The notes under the pieces were generated by a model. The model was given only the letters and a program-made list of their open reading frames with translations, was not told the DNA's origin and did not search any database. This document shows, piece by piece, positions 15,779 to 24,687 of a stretch of 39,993 bases of DNA. The position numbers and the translations under genes are program-made. Source of the stretch: Betaproteobacteria bacterium (GTDB lineage Bacteria > Pseudomonadota > Gammaproteobacteria > Burkholderiales > SG8-39); the NCBI GenBank assembly GCA_022340285.1, contig JAJDOG010000016.1:1-39993 (forward strand), in the 5' to 3' direction. Position 1 is the first letter of the stretch. Each line of letters opens with the position of its first letter.

Positions 15779-16807
15779 TTGAATTCCTCGAACGACGCGC
15801 GGATTTCTCGCACCGACGGTCCGACCGACACCCTGCCCGATTTCCGCAATCTGGGGGTGATCGCGCGCATCCTGGTGCTCGTGAACGCCTTGGCGTTCAT
15901 CGCCGCCGCAGTCAGGGCGAGTTCCTTCCCGCAGCTCCTCGAGGCGTTTCTCGAAATCGCCGTGCTCCTCGAGCCGGTCCTGATCACGAGCCTCCTTGCC
16001 TTGTACGTCGCGAACAACGGACTCGCCCGGATGCCGTATCCGCCGGCAGTGGCCGTCGTGTTTGCTGTCGTGCTCGTGCTCACCGCGGCCGCCTATCCGC
16101 TTCTGCCCGGATACAACTTTTCTCCAGGGGGCCTTGCGCGCAGCGCCGCGTTTGCCGCGCTCGTGACCGGATTCCTGATCGGCTATTTCTTCCTGCGCAA
16201 TCGCGCGTTCTCGCCGGCACTGGCCGAGGCGCGACTGCAGGCCCTCCAGGCGCGCATTCGGCCGCACTTTCTCTTCAATTCCCTGAACGCGGTGCTCTCG
16301 CTGATTCGCACCGATGCGCGGCGCGCCGAGACGGCGATCGAGGATCTGGCCGAGCTCTACCGCATGCTCATGGCCGATACGGGCACGCTCACGTCGCTCG
16401 CAGAAGAGCTCGAGCTCGTGCGCCAATACCTCAATCTGGAGCAGCTTCGCCTCGGCGACCGGCTGAACGTCGAGTGGCGCATCGAATCCGCGCCGCGCGA
16501 CGCGCTCGTACCACCGCTTCTCCTGCAACCGCTCGTCGAGAACGCCGTGTACCACGGCATCGAGCCGGCGACGGAGCCGGGGACCATCGAAATTGCAATC
16601 TACCTCGCCGGCGATCGCCTGCACGTCCGGCTCACCAATCCGTATCACCCCGAGTACCAGCACCGCCAGGGCAACCGCATCGCACTCGGCAACATCCGCG
16701 AACGCCTGCAGCTGCACTTCGACGTCGAGGCGGAGATGGAGAGTGGCGTGGTCGGCAAGAGCTACGAGATACACATGCAGATGCCCTACCGCCGGAGGAC
16801 GACATGA
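15779..16807 (+). CDS. algZ: AlgZ/LytS-type sensor histidine kinase
   Basis: Membrane histidine kinase of the LytS/His_kinase family, 342 aa. The start is TTG 15779 (MNSSNDARIS), as no in-frame ATG lies nearby; this matches the family-conserved LPDFRNLGVIARILVLVN soon after. Four hydrophobic segments (about 28-45, 57-77, 89-107, 119-138) anchor it. The H-box RIRPHFLFNSLN carries His163; the N-box PLVENAVYHGIEP and a GxG-like GNIRERL complete the ATPase domain. The 3' end overlaps the response-regulator gene by 4 bp (ATGA). In Pseudomonas the pair controls alginate and type IV pili; the role here is inferred only by homology. Confidence 0.9.
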   Translation: MNSSNDARISRTDGPTDTLPDFRNLGVIARILVLVNALAFIAAAVRASSFPQLLEAFLEIAVLLEPVLITSLLALYVANNGLARMPYPPAVAVVFAVVLVLTAAAYPLLPGYNFSPGGLARSAAFAALVTGFLIGYFFLRNRAFSPALAEARLQALQARIRPHFLFNSLNAVLSLIRTDARRAETAIEDLAELYRMLMADTGTLTSLAEELELVRQYLNLEQLRLGDRLNVEWRIESAPRDALVPPLLLQPLVENAVYHGIEPATEPGTIEIAIYLAGDRLHVRLTNPYHPEYQHRQGNRIALGNIRERLQLHFDVEAEMESGVVGKSYEIHMQMPYRRRTT

Positions 16808-17568
16808 GCAGCGCGCCTTTGCGCATCTTCCTGGTCGACGACGAAGCACCCGCGCGCACGCGGATGCGCGCGCTACTCGGCGACCTGCAGGCCGAACTCC
16901 CGAACGTCGTGACAGGAGAGGCGGCAAACGGTCACGAGGGCCTCGCCCTCCTCGCGGAGCACCCCGCGGATGTCGCTCTGGTGGACATCCACATGCCGCA
17001 GATGAGCGGACTGGAATTCGCGCGGCACCTCACCGCGCTCGACAAGGCGCCGGCCGTGGTGTTCGTCACGGCCCACGACAAATACGCGATCGAAGCGTTC
17101 GAGGTGAACGCGCTCGACTATCTCCTCAAGCCGGTGCGCGCCGCGCGCCTCGCCGCCGCACTCGGCAAGGCTGCCGCCTCCGGGGCCGTGAAGCGTGAAT
17201 CGCTCGACAAGGCCGCGCAGGCGCCGCGCCGTTATCTCTCGGTGGCCGAGCGCGGCCGGATCACGCTCGTCCCGGTGGCGGAGATTCTCTACCTCCGCGC
17301 CGAATTGAAGTACGTCACGATACGCACGCAGGACCGCGAACATCTCCTGGAGGAGTCGCTGACGGCGCTCGAGAACGAGTTCGGGGCCACGTTCGTGCGG
17401 GTGCATCGCTCCTGCCTGGTGGCGCGCCGCGTGTTGCGCGGCGTCGAGCGCGTCACGGACGAGGACGGCGAGGGCGCCGGATGGGCCGTCGTCCTGGAGG
17501 GCACTGCCGAGAAGCTACCGGTCAGCCGGCGACAGTGGCCGGCGGTCAAAGCCATCCTGAAAGGTTGA
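16804..17568 (+). CDS. algR: AlgR/LytTR-family response regulator
   Basis: Protein of 254 aa. Receiver domain 1-120: acidic pocket Asp12-Asp13, phospho-acceptor Asp61 (LVDIHMPQMSG), Thr in VTAHD and Lys in LDYLLKPV. The C-terminal LytTR DNA-binding domain (about 145-250) starts YLSVAERGRITLVPVAEILYL and includes HRSCLVARR, a LytTR hallmark. Its start overlaps the stop of the sensor gene. A small hairpin (17586-17600) follows the stop. It probably binds tandem LytTR sites upstream of target promoters; none are evident nearby. Confidence 0.92.
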   Translation: MSSAPLRIFLVDDEAPARTRMRALLGDLQAELPNVVTGEAANGHEGLALLAEHPADVALVDIHMPQMSGLEFARHLTALDKAPAVVFVTAHDKYAIEAFEVNALDYLLKPVRAARLAAALGKAAASGAVKRESLDKAAQAPRRYLSVAERGRITLVPVAEILYLRAELKYVTIRTQDREHLLEESLTALENEFGATFVRVHRSCLVARRVLRGVERVTDEDGEGAGWAVVLEGTAEKLPVSRRQWPAVKAILKG

Positions 17569-17585
17569 GAGACCAGGAGGCGGCT

Positions 17586-17600
17586 GAGGGGATGCCCCTC
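17586..17600. terminator. Small hairpin between convergent algR-like and thioredoxin-fold genes
   Basis: GAGGGG (17586-17591), loop ATG, CCCCTC (17595-17600). The stem is short and no T tract follows, so a terminator role is only possible. Confidence 0.3.
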
Positions 17601-17638
17601 GTGCTCCTCGTATATCCGCCGGTGAGAGGCCGTCTTCG

Positions 17639-18139
17639 CTAGCGCCGGAATTTCGCGAGGCCGGCGTCGATGCGCTCGCCGAGGTAATACCCGTAGTAGT
17701 CGGCCGTGCCGAAGCCCACCAGCGGCGGGGCCAGCTGCTCGCCACCCGGGCCCAGAACGAGCACCGTCGGCGCAAATCGCACCTCGTATCGGCTCGCAAA
17801 CGATGCATGAGTCGTCGCGGCGCCCGCAAAGTCGGCAAGCGCATCGCGCCCGTCGATGTCGATCTCGCGCACGATGATGCGCGCACTGTCGTCAGGATTC
17901 GCAAGCAACGGCTTCAGATACTCTGCGCGCACCCGCTCGCACCATAGGCATCCCGCCGTGGTGAAGAAGACGACGATCACGCGCTGTGTCTCGCGTGCTT
18001 CCCGTCCATCGGCGGGAAAGTCACGCGCGGGCGTGATGCCGTCCGTGGCGTGCGCCGCCGCGGTCAGTGCGATCGTGCATGCTAGAATCAACGCACGGAG
18101 CGTCGCGGTGCGCTGCCCACCCCGACCATCAGTCCTCAT
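17639..18139 (-). CDS. Secreted thioredoxin-fold protein
   Basis: Protein of 166 aa with an N-terminal signal peptide (about 12-31, [19 protein letters not shown]) and a thioredoxin-like domain. The CxxC motif is CLWC (64-67), in [15 protein letters not shown], as in SoxW/thioredoxin-related periplasmic reductases; a cis-Pro loop RFAPTVLVL follows. The start at 18139 is chosen because longer starts would overlap hemC and lack the signal peptide at the N-terminus. It is convergent with the algR-like gene and divergent from hemC with only 24 bp between starts, so the two promoters must lie inside each other's genes. It interrupts a conserved algR-hemC junction. A thiol reductase or cytochrome maturation role is plausible. 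Confidence 0.82.
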   Translation of the reverse strand: MRTDGRGGQRTATLRALILACTIALTAAAHATDGITPARDFPADGREARETQRVIVVFFTTAGCLWCERVRAEYLKPLLANPDDSARIIVREIDIDGRDALADFAGAATTHASFASRYEVRFAPTVLVLGPGGEQLAPPLVGFGTADYYGYYLGERIDAGLAKFRR

Positions 18140-18163
18140 CACCCGCCCTTTCACCCAACTCAC

Positions 18164-19087
18164 GTGAATTCGCGCCTGGTCATCGCTTCGCGCGAAAGCC
18201 GGCTGGCCCTTTGGCAGGCCGAACATGTGCGTGCAGCGCTCGCAGGATTATATCCCGCGCGGCGGGTCGAGATTCTCGGCATGACCACGCAGGGCGACCG
18301 GGTTCTCGACGTCACGCTTGCGAAGATCGGCGGGAAGGGACTCTTCGTGAAGGAGCTCGAGGTCGCCCTCGCCGAGGGTCGCGCGGACATCGCCGTGCAC
18401 TCGGCGAAAGACGTTCCGATGGCGCTGGCCGAGGGCTTTCGGCTCGCGGCCATTCTTCCTCGCGAGGATCCGCGTGACGCGTTCGTTTCCACCCGCTATG
18501 GACGGATCGAGGACTTGCCCGGGGGCGCCATCGTCGGCACCTCCAGCCTGAGGCGCGAAGCCCAGCTCCGCGCTCGATTTCCGGGGCTCGACATTCGGCC
18601 ACTGCGCGGCAATCTCGACACCCGGCTCGCCAAGCTCGATCGCGGAGACTACGACGCGATCGTGCTCGCGGTGGCCGGGCTGACGCGTCTGGGGCTGGCC
18701 GGGCGGATTCGGACGATGCTCGACCCGGCCGACAGCCTGCCTGCCGCCGGACAAGGCGCGCTCGCGATCGAAATCCGCGCTGACCGGCCGGATCTGGTCG
18801 GTCTGCTGGCCCCACTGAACGACGCGTCGACCGACGCCTGCGTGCGGGCCGAGCGCACGGTGAGCAGGTCGCTTGCGGGAAGCTGCCAGGTACCGCTGGC
18901 GGCCTTTGCCGTGATCGAAGGAGAAACCCTCTGGCTGCGCGGTCTCGTGGCAAGTCCCGACGGCAAGCAAGTCGCGCGCGGCGAGCTTCGCGCGCCAGTG
19001 GGGGAGGCCGAGCGCGCGGGGACCGAGCTCGCGGCGCTGCTACGAACCCGGGGCGCGGACGAGATCCTCGCCCGGCTCGAAGCATGA
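18164..19087 (+). CDS. hemC: Porphobilinogen deaminase (hydroxymethylbilane synthase)
   Basis: Polymerises four porphobilinogens to hydroxymethylbilane in the cytosol. Length is 307 aa; the start is GTG 18164 ([18 protein letters not shown]). Key residues: HSAKDVP with catalytic Asp83, [11 protein letters not shown] (125-135) and Cys241 in GSCQVPLAA, which carries the dipyrromethane cofactor. The stop overlaps the hemD start by 4 bp. hemC-hemD-hemX-hemY appear to be one transcript. The gene starts only 24 bp from the divergent thioredoxin-fold gene. Confidence 0.97.
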   Translation: MNSRLVIASRESRLALWQAEHVRAALAGLYPARRVEILGMTTQGDRVLDVTLAKIGGKGLFVKELEVALAEGRADIAVHSAKDVPMALAEGFRLAAILPREDPRDAFVSTRYGRIEDLPGGAIVGTSSLRREAQLRARFPGLDIRPLRGNLDTRLAKLDRGDYDAIVLAVAGLTRLGLAGRIRTMLDPADSLPAAGQGALAIEIRADRPDLVGLLAPLNDASTDACVRAERTVSRSLAGSCQVPLAAFAVIEGETLWLRGLVASPDGKQVARGELRAPVGEAERAGTELAALLRTRGADEILARLEA

Positions 19088-19866
19088 GCGGCGCACTGTC
19101 CGGCCGGCGGATCGTGGTTACCCGCCCGGCGGGACAGGCCGAGTCGCTCGCCGATCTGATTCGCGCGGAGGGTGGCACGCCGATCGTCTTCCCGGTTATC
19201 GAGATCCGCGACGTCGCAGACGTCAAGCCGCTCGCCGCGCTGATCGACCGATTGGATGAATTCGACATCGCGGTCTTCATCAGCGCGAACGCGGTGGCCA
19301 AGGCGATGAATCTGGTGCAGTCGCGCCGCGCCTGGCCCGAGCGCGTTCGCGTGGCCACGATCGGCAAGGGCAGCGAAAAGGCGCTCAGGCGCTTCGGATT
19401 CACCGACATCGTCGCGCCGGCGGGGCGCTTCGACAGCGAAGCGCTGCTCGCGCTCGCTCCGCTCGCCGACGTTTCGGGCAAGCGCGTGGTGATCTTTCGC
19501 GGCGACGGCGGACGCGAGTTGCTCGGCGACACGCTTTCGGCGCGGGGCGCAGTCGTGGAGTACGCGGAATGCTATCGACGGGTGCGCCCGGACGCGGACA
19601 TCGCGCCGCTGCTCAAGCTGTGGGCGCGAGGCGAGCTGGACGCAATCACCGTAACGTCGAGCGAGGGTCTGCACAATCTCTACGATATGGTCGGCAAACT
19701 CGGACAGCAGTGGCTGCGCCGCACGCCGACCTTTGCGCCGCATGCGCGCATTGCCGCAAACGCGCGGGCGCTCGGTCTGGAACGGGTCGTCGAAACGGGC
19801 CAGGGCGACGAGGGGCTCGCCGAGGGCCTCAAGGGTTTTTTTGGTAAAGTGCAACAGGAGCGCTGA
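19084..19866 (+). CDS. hemD: Uroporphyrinogen-III synthase
   Basis: Closes hydroxymethylbilane to uroporphyrinogen III with inversion of ring D. Length is 260 aa. The family is poorly conserved, but the start ([25 protein letters not shown]), the middle [29 protein letters not shown] and the C-terminal [16 protein letters not shown] are all typical of HemD. It overlaps hemC by ATGA and is followed 10 bp later by hemX. Confidence 0.93.
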   Translation: MSGALSGRRIVVTRPAGQAESLADLIRAEGGTPIVFPVIEIRDVADVKPLAALIDRLDEFDIAVFISANAVAKAMNLVQSRRAWPERVRVATIGKGSEKALRRFGFTDIVAPAGRFDSEALLALAPLADVSGKRVVIFRGDGGRELLGDTLSARGAVVEYAECYRRVRPDADIAPLLKLWARGELDAITVTSSEGLHNLYDMVGKLGQQWLRRTPTFAPHARIAANARALGLERVVETGQGDEGLAEGLKGFFGKVQQER

Positions 19867-19876
19867 GCGCATTCCA

Positions 19877-20992
19877 ATGAGCGAACCCACGAAACCCGAA
19901 GCGGACGAGCCGGCCTCGCAAGCGAGCGCGCCCGAAGGACAGACCGACGAGCGGCCGAGCGATTCCGTTGCAAAGGCGGAAAGTCCTGAGCCGAAGGCGG
20001 CGCGTGCGCCGCGCCGGGCGGGCATGGTACTGCTGTGGCTCGCGGTGCTCGTCGCTTTCGCGCTGCTCGCATTCGAATGGTATGACGCCCGCACGCGGCT
20101 AGCCCAGCTGCGTGACGACGTGGCCGCACGAATCAGCGAAGCGAACGCCGACGCGCGCCGTTCGGTCGACGCGACCCGGGATCTGCGCGAGTCCACGCGC
20201 GAGCTGGCAGGAAAGATCGGCGCGATCGAAGCCAAGCAGAACGAGAGTCGCAGCCGCGAGGTGGCGCTCGATGCCCTGTACCAGGAGCTCTCGCGCGGCC
20301 GGGACGAGTGGACGCTCTCCGAGATCGAGCAGACGCTTCAGATCGCCTCTCAGCAGCTGCACCTTGCAGGCAATGTTTCGAGCGCCCTGGCAGCGCTGCA
20401 GGAGATCGATGCGCGGCTTGCGCGTGCCGATCGCGTCGAGCTCGGCGAGCTGCGCAAGCTGATCCAGCGCGACATCGAGCGGCTCAAGGCCGCTCCGAAC
20501 CTGGATATCCAGGGGCTGACCCTGCGTCTCGACGACGTGATCGAGTCCGTCGACGCGCTGCCGCTGCGCAGCGAGGAGAAGAAGACCGACGCCGAAACGG
20601 CGGCAGCTCCGCAGCCGGGCCGCTGGTGGGAGCGCATCGCGGCGTCGGCCTGGGGCGAGGTCAAGAGCCTCGTGCGCATCCAGCGAATCGATGTCAACGA
20701 TCCCCGTCTGCTTGCGCCGGAGCAGGCGTATTTTCTGCGCGAGAATCTGAAGCTCCGACTGCTCCATGCGCGCGTCGCGCTGCTCCAGCGCAACGAGGCG
20801 CTTTTCCGCAGCGATATCCAGCAGGCCCGGGAGTGGATCGACCGTTACTTCGACCCGCGCGCCGAGGCCGTGACCGGCGCGGCCGAATCGCTGGCGCAGC
20901 TCGATAACGCCGCCCTGCGCGTCGAGCTGCCGAGCCTTTCGGAGAGCCTCAACATGGCGCGCAGGCTCCGCCAGCCGCGTGACGCCAACTAA
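19877..20992 (+). CDS. hemX: HemX-like membrane protein
   Basis: Inner-membrane protein of 371 aa, often labelled uroporphyrinogen-III C-methyltransferase although family members of this type lack the methyltransferase domain. Layout: acidic Pro/Ala-rich cytoplasmic N-terminus (1-45), one transmembrane helix (about 49-68, MVLLWLAVLVAFALLAFEWY), a coiled coil (about 75-160) and a helical periplasmic part (to 371, with WWERIAASAWGEVKSLVRIQR). The exact role is unknown; it is thought to help organise late heme steps. It lies between hemD and hemY, 11 bp before hemY. Confidence 0.9.
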   Translation: MSEPTKPEADEPASQASAPEGQTDERPSDSVAKAESPEPKAARAPRRAGMVLLWLAVLVAFALLAFEWYDARTRLAQLRDDVAARISEANADARRSVDATRDLRESTRELAGKIGAIEAKQNESRSREVALDALYQELSRGRDEWTLSEIEQTLQIASQQLHLAGNVSSALAALQEIDARLARADRVELGELRKLIQRDIERLKAAPNLDIQGLTLRLDDVIESVDALPLRSEEKKTDAETAAAPQPGRWWERIAASAWGEVKSLVRIQRIDVNDPRLLAPEQAYFLRENLKLRLLHARVALLQRNEALFRSDIQQAREWIDRYFDPRAEAVTGAAESLAQLDNAALRVELPSLSESLNMARRLRQPRDAN

Positions 20993-21003
20993 GCGTTGCG
21001 ACG

Positions 21004-22182
21004 ATGCGGCAGCTAATATGGTTCATCGTCATCGCCGCGCTCGCCACCGTCGCGGCGATGTTCCTGCGTCACGACGCGGGCTACGTCGTTGTCGTGACAC
21101 CGCCCTACCGGATCGAGATTTCGCTCACGCTGGCGGTCGCGGGAATCGTGGTGGCTTTTCTCGTGGTGCACGCGCTGCTGCGACTGGTCTCCCACACGCT
21201 GCGCATGCCTGCGCAGGTCTCGCTCCTGCGTAAGCACTGGCGGCAGAATCGCGGCCGCGAAGCGTTGCGCGGTTCGATGCAGATGCTGCTCGAAGGCCGC
21301 TACGCCAAATCGCAGAAGCTCGCCCGCCGGGCATACGAGCTCGACGAGGCGCCGTCCCTCGCCGCACTCACCGCAGCGCGCGCCGCGCACCAGATGCGCG
21401 ATGGCGACGAGCGCGACCGCTGGCTCGAGCGCGCAGCCGGTGCGCCGGGCGATTCGCTCGAGGCGCGGCTCGCCACGCGCGCGGAACTGCTGCTCGACGA
21501 GCGGCGGTTCGAGGAGGCGCGCGAGGTCCTGCGCGAGCTGGACGCCCGAGGGCCCAAGCAGGTCGCTACGATGCGGCTGCTTCTGCGGGCCGAGCAGGGG
21601 CTGCAGCACTGGGAGGACGTGCTACGCATCGTGCGCCTGCTGGCGAAGCGCGACGCGCTCGCGCCGGAAACCGCGGAGACGCTCCGCACCACGGCCACCA
21701 TAGAAACCCTCAAGCGGAAGGCAGTCGACCTGGACACGCTGCAAGCATTCTGGAACGAGCTGCCGTCGACGGAACGCAGGGAGCCGCGCGTCGCCGCGGC
21801 CGCGGCGCGCCAGTTCCTCGCGCTGGACGGTTGCAAACAGGCGCACCGCGTGCTTACCGATGTGCTCAATCGGCAATGGGATCCCGAGCTCGTGCTGCTG
21901 TTCGCCGAGTGCCAGGACCAGAACACGCTCGAGCGCATCGAGCAGGCGGAGAAGTGGCTGAAGGATCGACCCCACGACGCGTCGCTGCTGCTCGCATTGG
22001 GAAAGCTGTGCGCCTACCAGGAGCTCTGGGGCAAGGCCCAGAGCTATCTCGAAGCGAGCCTTTCGCAGACCGCTTCGCGCGCCACGCACCTCGAGCTCGC
22101 CCGGCTGTTCGACCGGATGGGGCGCGAGTCGGACGCGAATCTCCACTACCGCGCGGCGACCGATCAATCGCTCCCAGCGTGA
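21004..22182 (+). CDS. hemY: HemY-like TPR membrane protein
   Basis: Membrane-anchored tetratricopeptide protein of 392 aa in the proteobacterial HemY family, which is unrelated to protoporphyrinogen oxidase HemY of Gram-positives. Two transmembrane helices lie at the N-terminus (about 3-20 and 38-62), then alpha-helical TPR-like repeats to the end. The family motif RIEISLTLAVAG...LLRLVSHTLRMP is present. The last ten codons are copied again 92 bp downstream in a 58-bp direct repeat. It closes the hemC-hemD-hemX-hemY run. Confidence 0.91.
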   Translation: MRQLIWFIVIAALATVAAMFLRHDAGYVVVVTPPYRIEISLTLAVAGIVVAFLVVHALLRLVSHTLRMPAQVSLLRKHWRQNRGREALRGSMQMLLEGRYAKSQKLARRAYELDEAPSLAALTAARAAHQMRDGDERDRWLERAAGAPGDSLEARLATRAELLLDERRFEEAREVLRELDARGPKQVATMRLLLRAEQGLQHWEDVLRIVRLLAKRDALAPETAETLRTTATIETLKRKAVDLDTLQAFWNELPSTERREPRVAAAAARQFLALDGCKQAHRVLTDVLNRQWDPELVLLFAECQDQNTLERIEQAEKWLKDRPHDASLLLALGKLCAYQELWGKAQSYLEASLSQTASRATHLELARLFDRMGRESDANLHYRAATDQSLPA

Positions 22183-22298
22183 TCGGTTGCCGTTGATTCG
22201 GGGGATCTACAAGGGGGCATCGCCCCCTTGTTGAATTGCGCCGCGCGGCGACCGATCAATCGCTCCCAGCGTGATCGGTTGCCGTTGATTCGGGGGAT
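22149..22298. repeat. 58-bp perfect direct repeat around the hemY 3' end
   Basis: Copy 1 (22149-22206) includes the last ten codons and stop of hemY plus 24 bp; copy 2 (22241-22298) is identical, offset by 92 bp. The 34 bp between the copies hold a GC-rich hairpin. Copy 2 is out of frame with hemY and is non-coding. Confidence 0.9.
22209..22231 (+). terminator. Terminator-like hairpin after hemY
   Basis: ACAAGGGGGC (22209-22218), loop ATC, GCCCCCTTGT (22222-22231): ten perfect pairs. The following T tract is weak (TTGTTG). The same core and loop occur in the grxD terminator. Confidence 0.6.
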
Positions 22299-22313
22299 GA
22301 CTAAGCGTCTTTC

Positions 22314-22450
22314 TCCCCTCCTTTCCAAGGAGGGGTGCCCGCGAAGCGGGCGGGGTGGTTCATCAGGCGCCTGACATCCCTCCTCCTGCACGCGCTCTGG
22401 AACACCACCCCGGTTGCCTCGCAACCACCTCTCCTCAGAGAGGAGGGGAG
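22314..22450. repeat. REP/BIME-like repeat pair (locus D)
   Basis: Reverse unit 22314-22360 and forward unit 22404-22450 of the same family as loci A-C, 43 bp apart. The inner hairpin varies (GCCCGC-GAA-GCGGGC in the first; GGTTGC-CTC-GCAACC in the second), with compensating base changes that keep pairing. They fill the convergent gap between hemY and the TRAP permease gene. Confidence 0.85.
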
Positions 22451-22460
22451 ACAACACCGG

Positions 22461-24626
22461 CTAACCTCCGCGCTTTGCGCGACGATCCATCCAGAGGTTG
22501 TGTGTGAAGATCGCCAGGAAGATCCCCAGCCCCGCGAAGTTGATCCACATCGAGGTCGGCCACAGCAGCGCGACGCCGGTCGCCGCGAGGAGAACGGCGA
22601 TGGGTATCGGCAGGCGTGCCTCCATCCAACGCTCGCTGGATGCTGCGAGGGCGTAGATGCCAAACGCGGCGAAGAACGCGATCTGGAAGTCCGTCCATAG
22701 ATCGGCATTGAGGAAGGGCGTGTAGGCGAAGAGCAATGGCACGATGTACAGGCCCTTCGCCAGTCGCCACGCCGTGAATCCGGTGGCCATCGGCGGGGAT
22801 TTCGCGATGGCCGCCGCGGCAAACGCGGTGAGGCAGACGGGAGGCGTGACGCTCGAATCCTGCGAGAGCCAGAAGATGATCATGTGCGCGGCGAGCAGGG
22901 CGCCCGTCAGTTGAGCAGCGCTCAGCGTTTGCTCGACCACCATCGAATGCATTTCCGGCGGAACCGCCGCCGCGAGCGCCGAGGCGGTATCGTAGGACAT
23001 GGCTTGACCGATCGCGGCGGTCTTGTCCGGCGCCACCAGCATCAGCACCGCCTTCGCCGAATCCGGGATGTTGCCCGCCATGAACGCGGTGACGAGTTCC
23101 TGATTGGTGATCATGTTGGCGATGGCCGGCGCCGACAGGGTGGCCAGCACGATGTAGGAGGCGGTCACCGGCAGCCCCATTCCGAGGACCAGCGAGGCGA
23201 TCGCGACGAGCGCCAGCGCAATCAGCAGGCTGCCGTCCGCCCACTGGCTGATCATGAGAGAAAACGTGTTGCCGAGTCCGGTGGTAGCGACGGTGAGAAC
23301 CACGAGGCCGATCGCGATGAGCAACGTCGCGGTGACCACCATGTTCCTTGCGCCCATGGCCAGGGCGTCGATGATCTCCCGTGGCCCCATGCCGCGCTTG
23401 CCCGGCGCCAGCCAGGATGCAACGACCACCGCGACGATCGCCGCGCCCGCGCAATAGGTCGGCGTGAAGCCGTAGATCAGCAGCCCGACGAGCACGCTGA
23501 TCGGCAGGAAGAACAGCATTCCCCCGCGCTTCATGACTTGGCCGACGGTGGGTGCGTCCTCGTCCGTCGTGGTGGTCAGGCCGAGCCGCTTCGCCTGGAT
23601 GCGCACGTAGCACGCGACGGACACAAAATAGAGGATGGCGGGCAGCACGGACACCGCGGCGATCGTGAGATAGGAGATCTGTGTATAGCTCGCCATCACG
23701 AATGCGCCGGCACCCATGATCGGCGGCATGAGCTGTCCGCCGGTCGAGGCTGCGGCCTCCACGCCGGCCGCGAAGCGCCCCGGAAAGCCGGCCCGCTTCA
23801 TGAGCGGGATGGTGATCACACCGGTGGACACGGTGTTGGCCACCGAAGAGCCGGAAATCGTGCCCATCAGCGCCGAACCGAGCACCGCGACGAAACCGGG
23901 GCCGCCGATCATGCGGCCCGCGACCGCCCGCGCGAAATCGACGATGAAATCGCCTGCTCCCGACCGCGTGAGAAACGCGCCGAAGAGGATGAACATGATC
24001 ACGAAGGTTGCCGAGATGTTCGCGATGATGCCGAGCATGCCGTCGTCGCTGTAGAAGCTCCGGTAGAGCGTGATCTCGAGCGACAGGCCCGGGAAGGTCA
24101 GCATCCCGGGCACGTACTTGCCCCACCACACGACATAGGTGAAGGCGGTGACGATGATGATCGGGATGATCCAGCCGGTGGTGCGACGCGTGAACTCCAC
24201 GGCGAGGACCACGGCGATGCCCGTAAAGATCCAGTCGTACCAGAGGAAGCTCGCGTTGCGGTCCGCGAAGGTCTCCTCGCCGAGGAACAGGTAGGCGATG
24301 CACGAAACCGCTGCGGCGCCGATCAGCACGTCGAGCGCCAGCGCCAGCCGCTGTCCGTGGCGCGTTTTCGCATGCCACGCCGGGTAAAGCAGGGCGCACA
24401 TCAGGCCGAAGCCGCCGAAGTGCACCGCCGCAACGCGCAGCTCGGACATGGTTCCGAGCGTGTTGAAGTAGATGTGCAGGATCGCGAGCCCGACGCCGAG
24501 CCAGTAGGCCGTCCGGCCCGGGCCGGTGAGAGGTCCGCGATCGGCTGCGGTGACTTCCTCGGGGTCGCGCGGAAGCGCGGCATCTGGAGCGGCCGTGTCC
24601 GGAAGAACCCGATCCTCGGCGCTCAT
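22461..24626 (-). CDS. TRAP transporter fused permease (TAXI type, DctQM fusion)
   Basis: Large inner-membrane protein of 721 aa combining the small (Q) and large (M) TRAP subunits, as in TAXI-family systems that use ion gradients to import carboxylates or amino acids. A cytoplasmic N-terminus of about 40 residues is followed by many hydrophobic helices. Family signatures include SGSSVANTVSTGVITIPLMKR and GAGAFVMASYTQISYLTI, and later LGMGLPVTASYIVLATL. GGAG lies 8 bases before ATG 24626. It is 61 bp after the binding-protein gene on the same strand. The substrate cannot be read; glutamate, succinate or other acids are known for relatives. Confidence 0.94.
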   Translation of the reverse strand: MSAEDRVLPDTAAPDAALPRDPEEVTAADRGPLTGPGRTAYWLGVGLAILHIYFNTLGTMSELRVAAVHFGGFGLMCALLYPAWHAKTRHGQRLALALDVLIGAAAVSCIAYLFLGEETFADRNASFLWYDWIFTGIAVVLAVEFTRRTTGWIIPIIIVTAFTYVVWWGKYVPGMLTFPGLSLEITLYRSFYSDDGMLGIIANISATFVIMFILFGAFLTRSGAGDFIVDFARAVAGRMIGGPGFVAVLGSALMGTISGSSVANTVSTGVITIPLMKRAGFPGRFAAGVEAAASTGGQLMPPIMGAGAFVMASYTQISYLTIAAVSVLPAILYFVSVACYVRIQAKRLGLTTTTDEDAPTVGQVMKRGGMLFFLPISVLVGLLIYGFTPTYCAGAAIVAVVVASWLAPGKRGMGPREIIDALAMGARNMVVTATLLIAIGLVVLTVATTGLGNTFSLMISQWADGSLLIALALVAIASLVLGMGLPVTASYIVLATLSAPAIANMITNQELVTAFMAGNIPDSAKAVLMLVAPDKTAAIGQAMSYDTASALAAAVPPEMHSMVVEQTLSAAQLTGALLAAHMIIFWLSQDSSVTPPVCLTAFAAAAIAKSPPMATGFTAWRLAKGLYIVPLLFAYTPFLNADLWTDFQIAFFAAFGIYALAASSERWMEARLPIPIAVLLAATGVALLWPTSMWINFAGLGIFLAIFTHNLWMDRRAKRGG

Positions 24627-24687
24627 CCGCCGGCTCCAGAGAGAGGGAAGGGACGGGCGGCGGGCAGACCCGCCGCCGCGGACTTGC

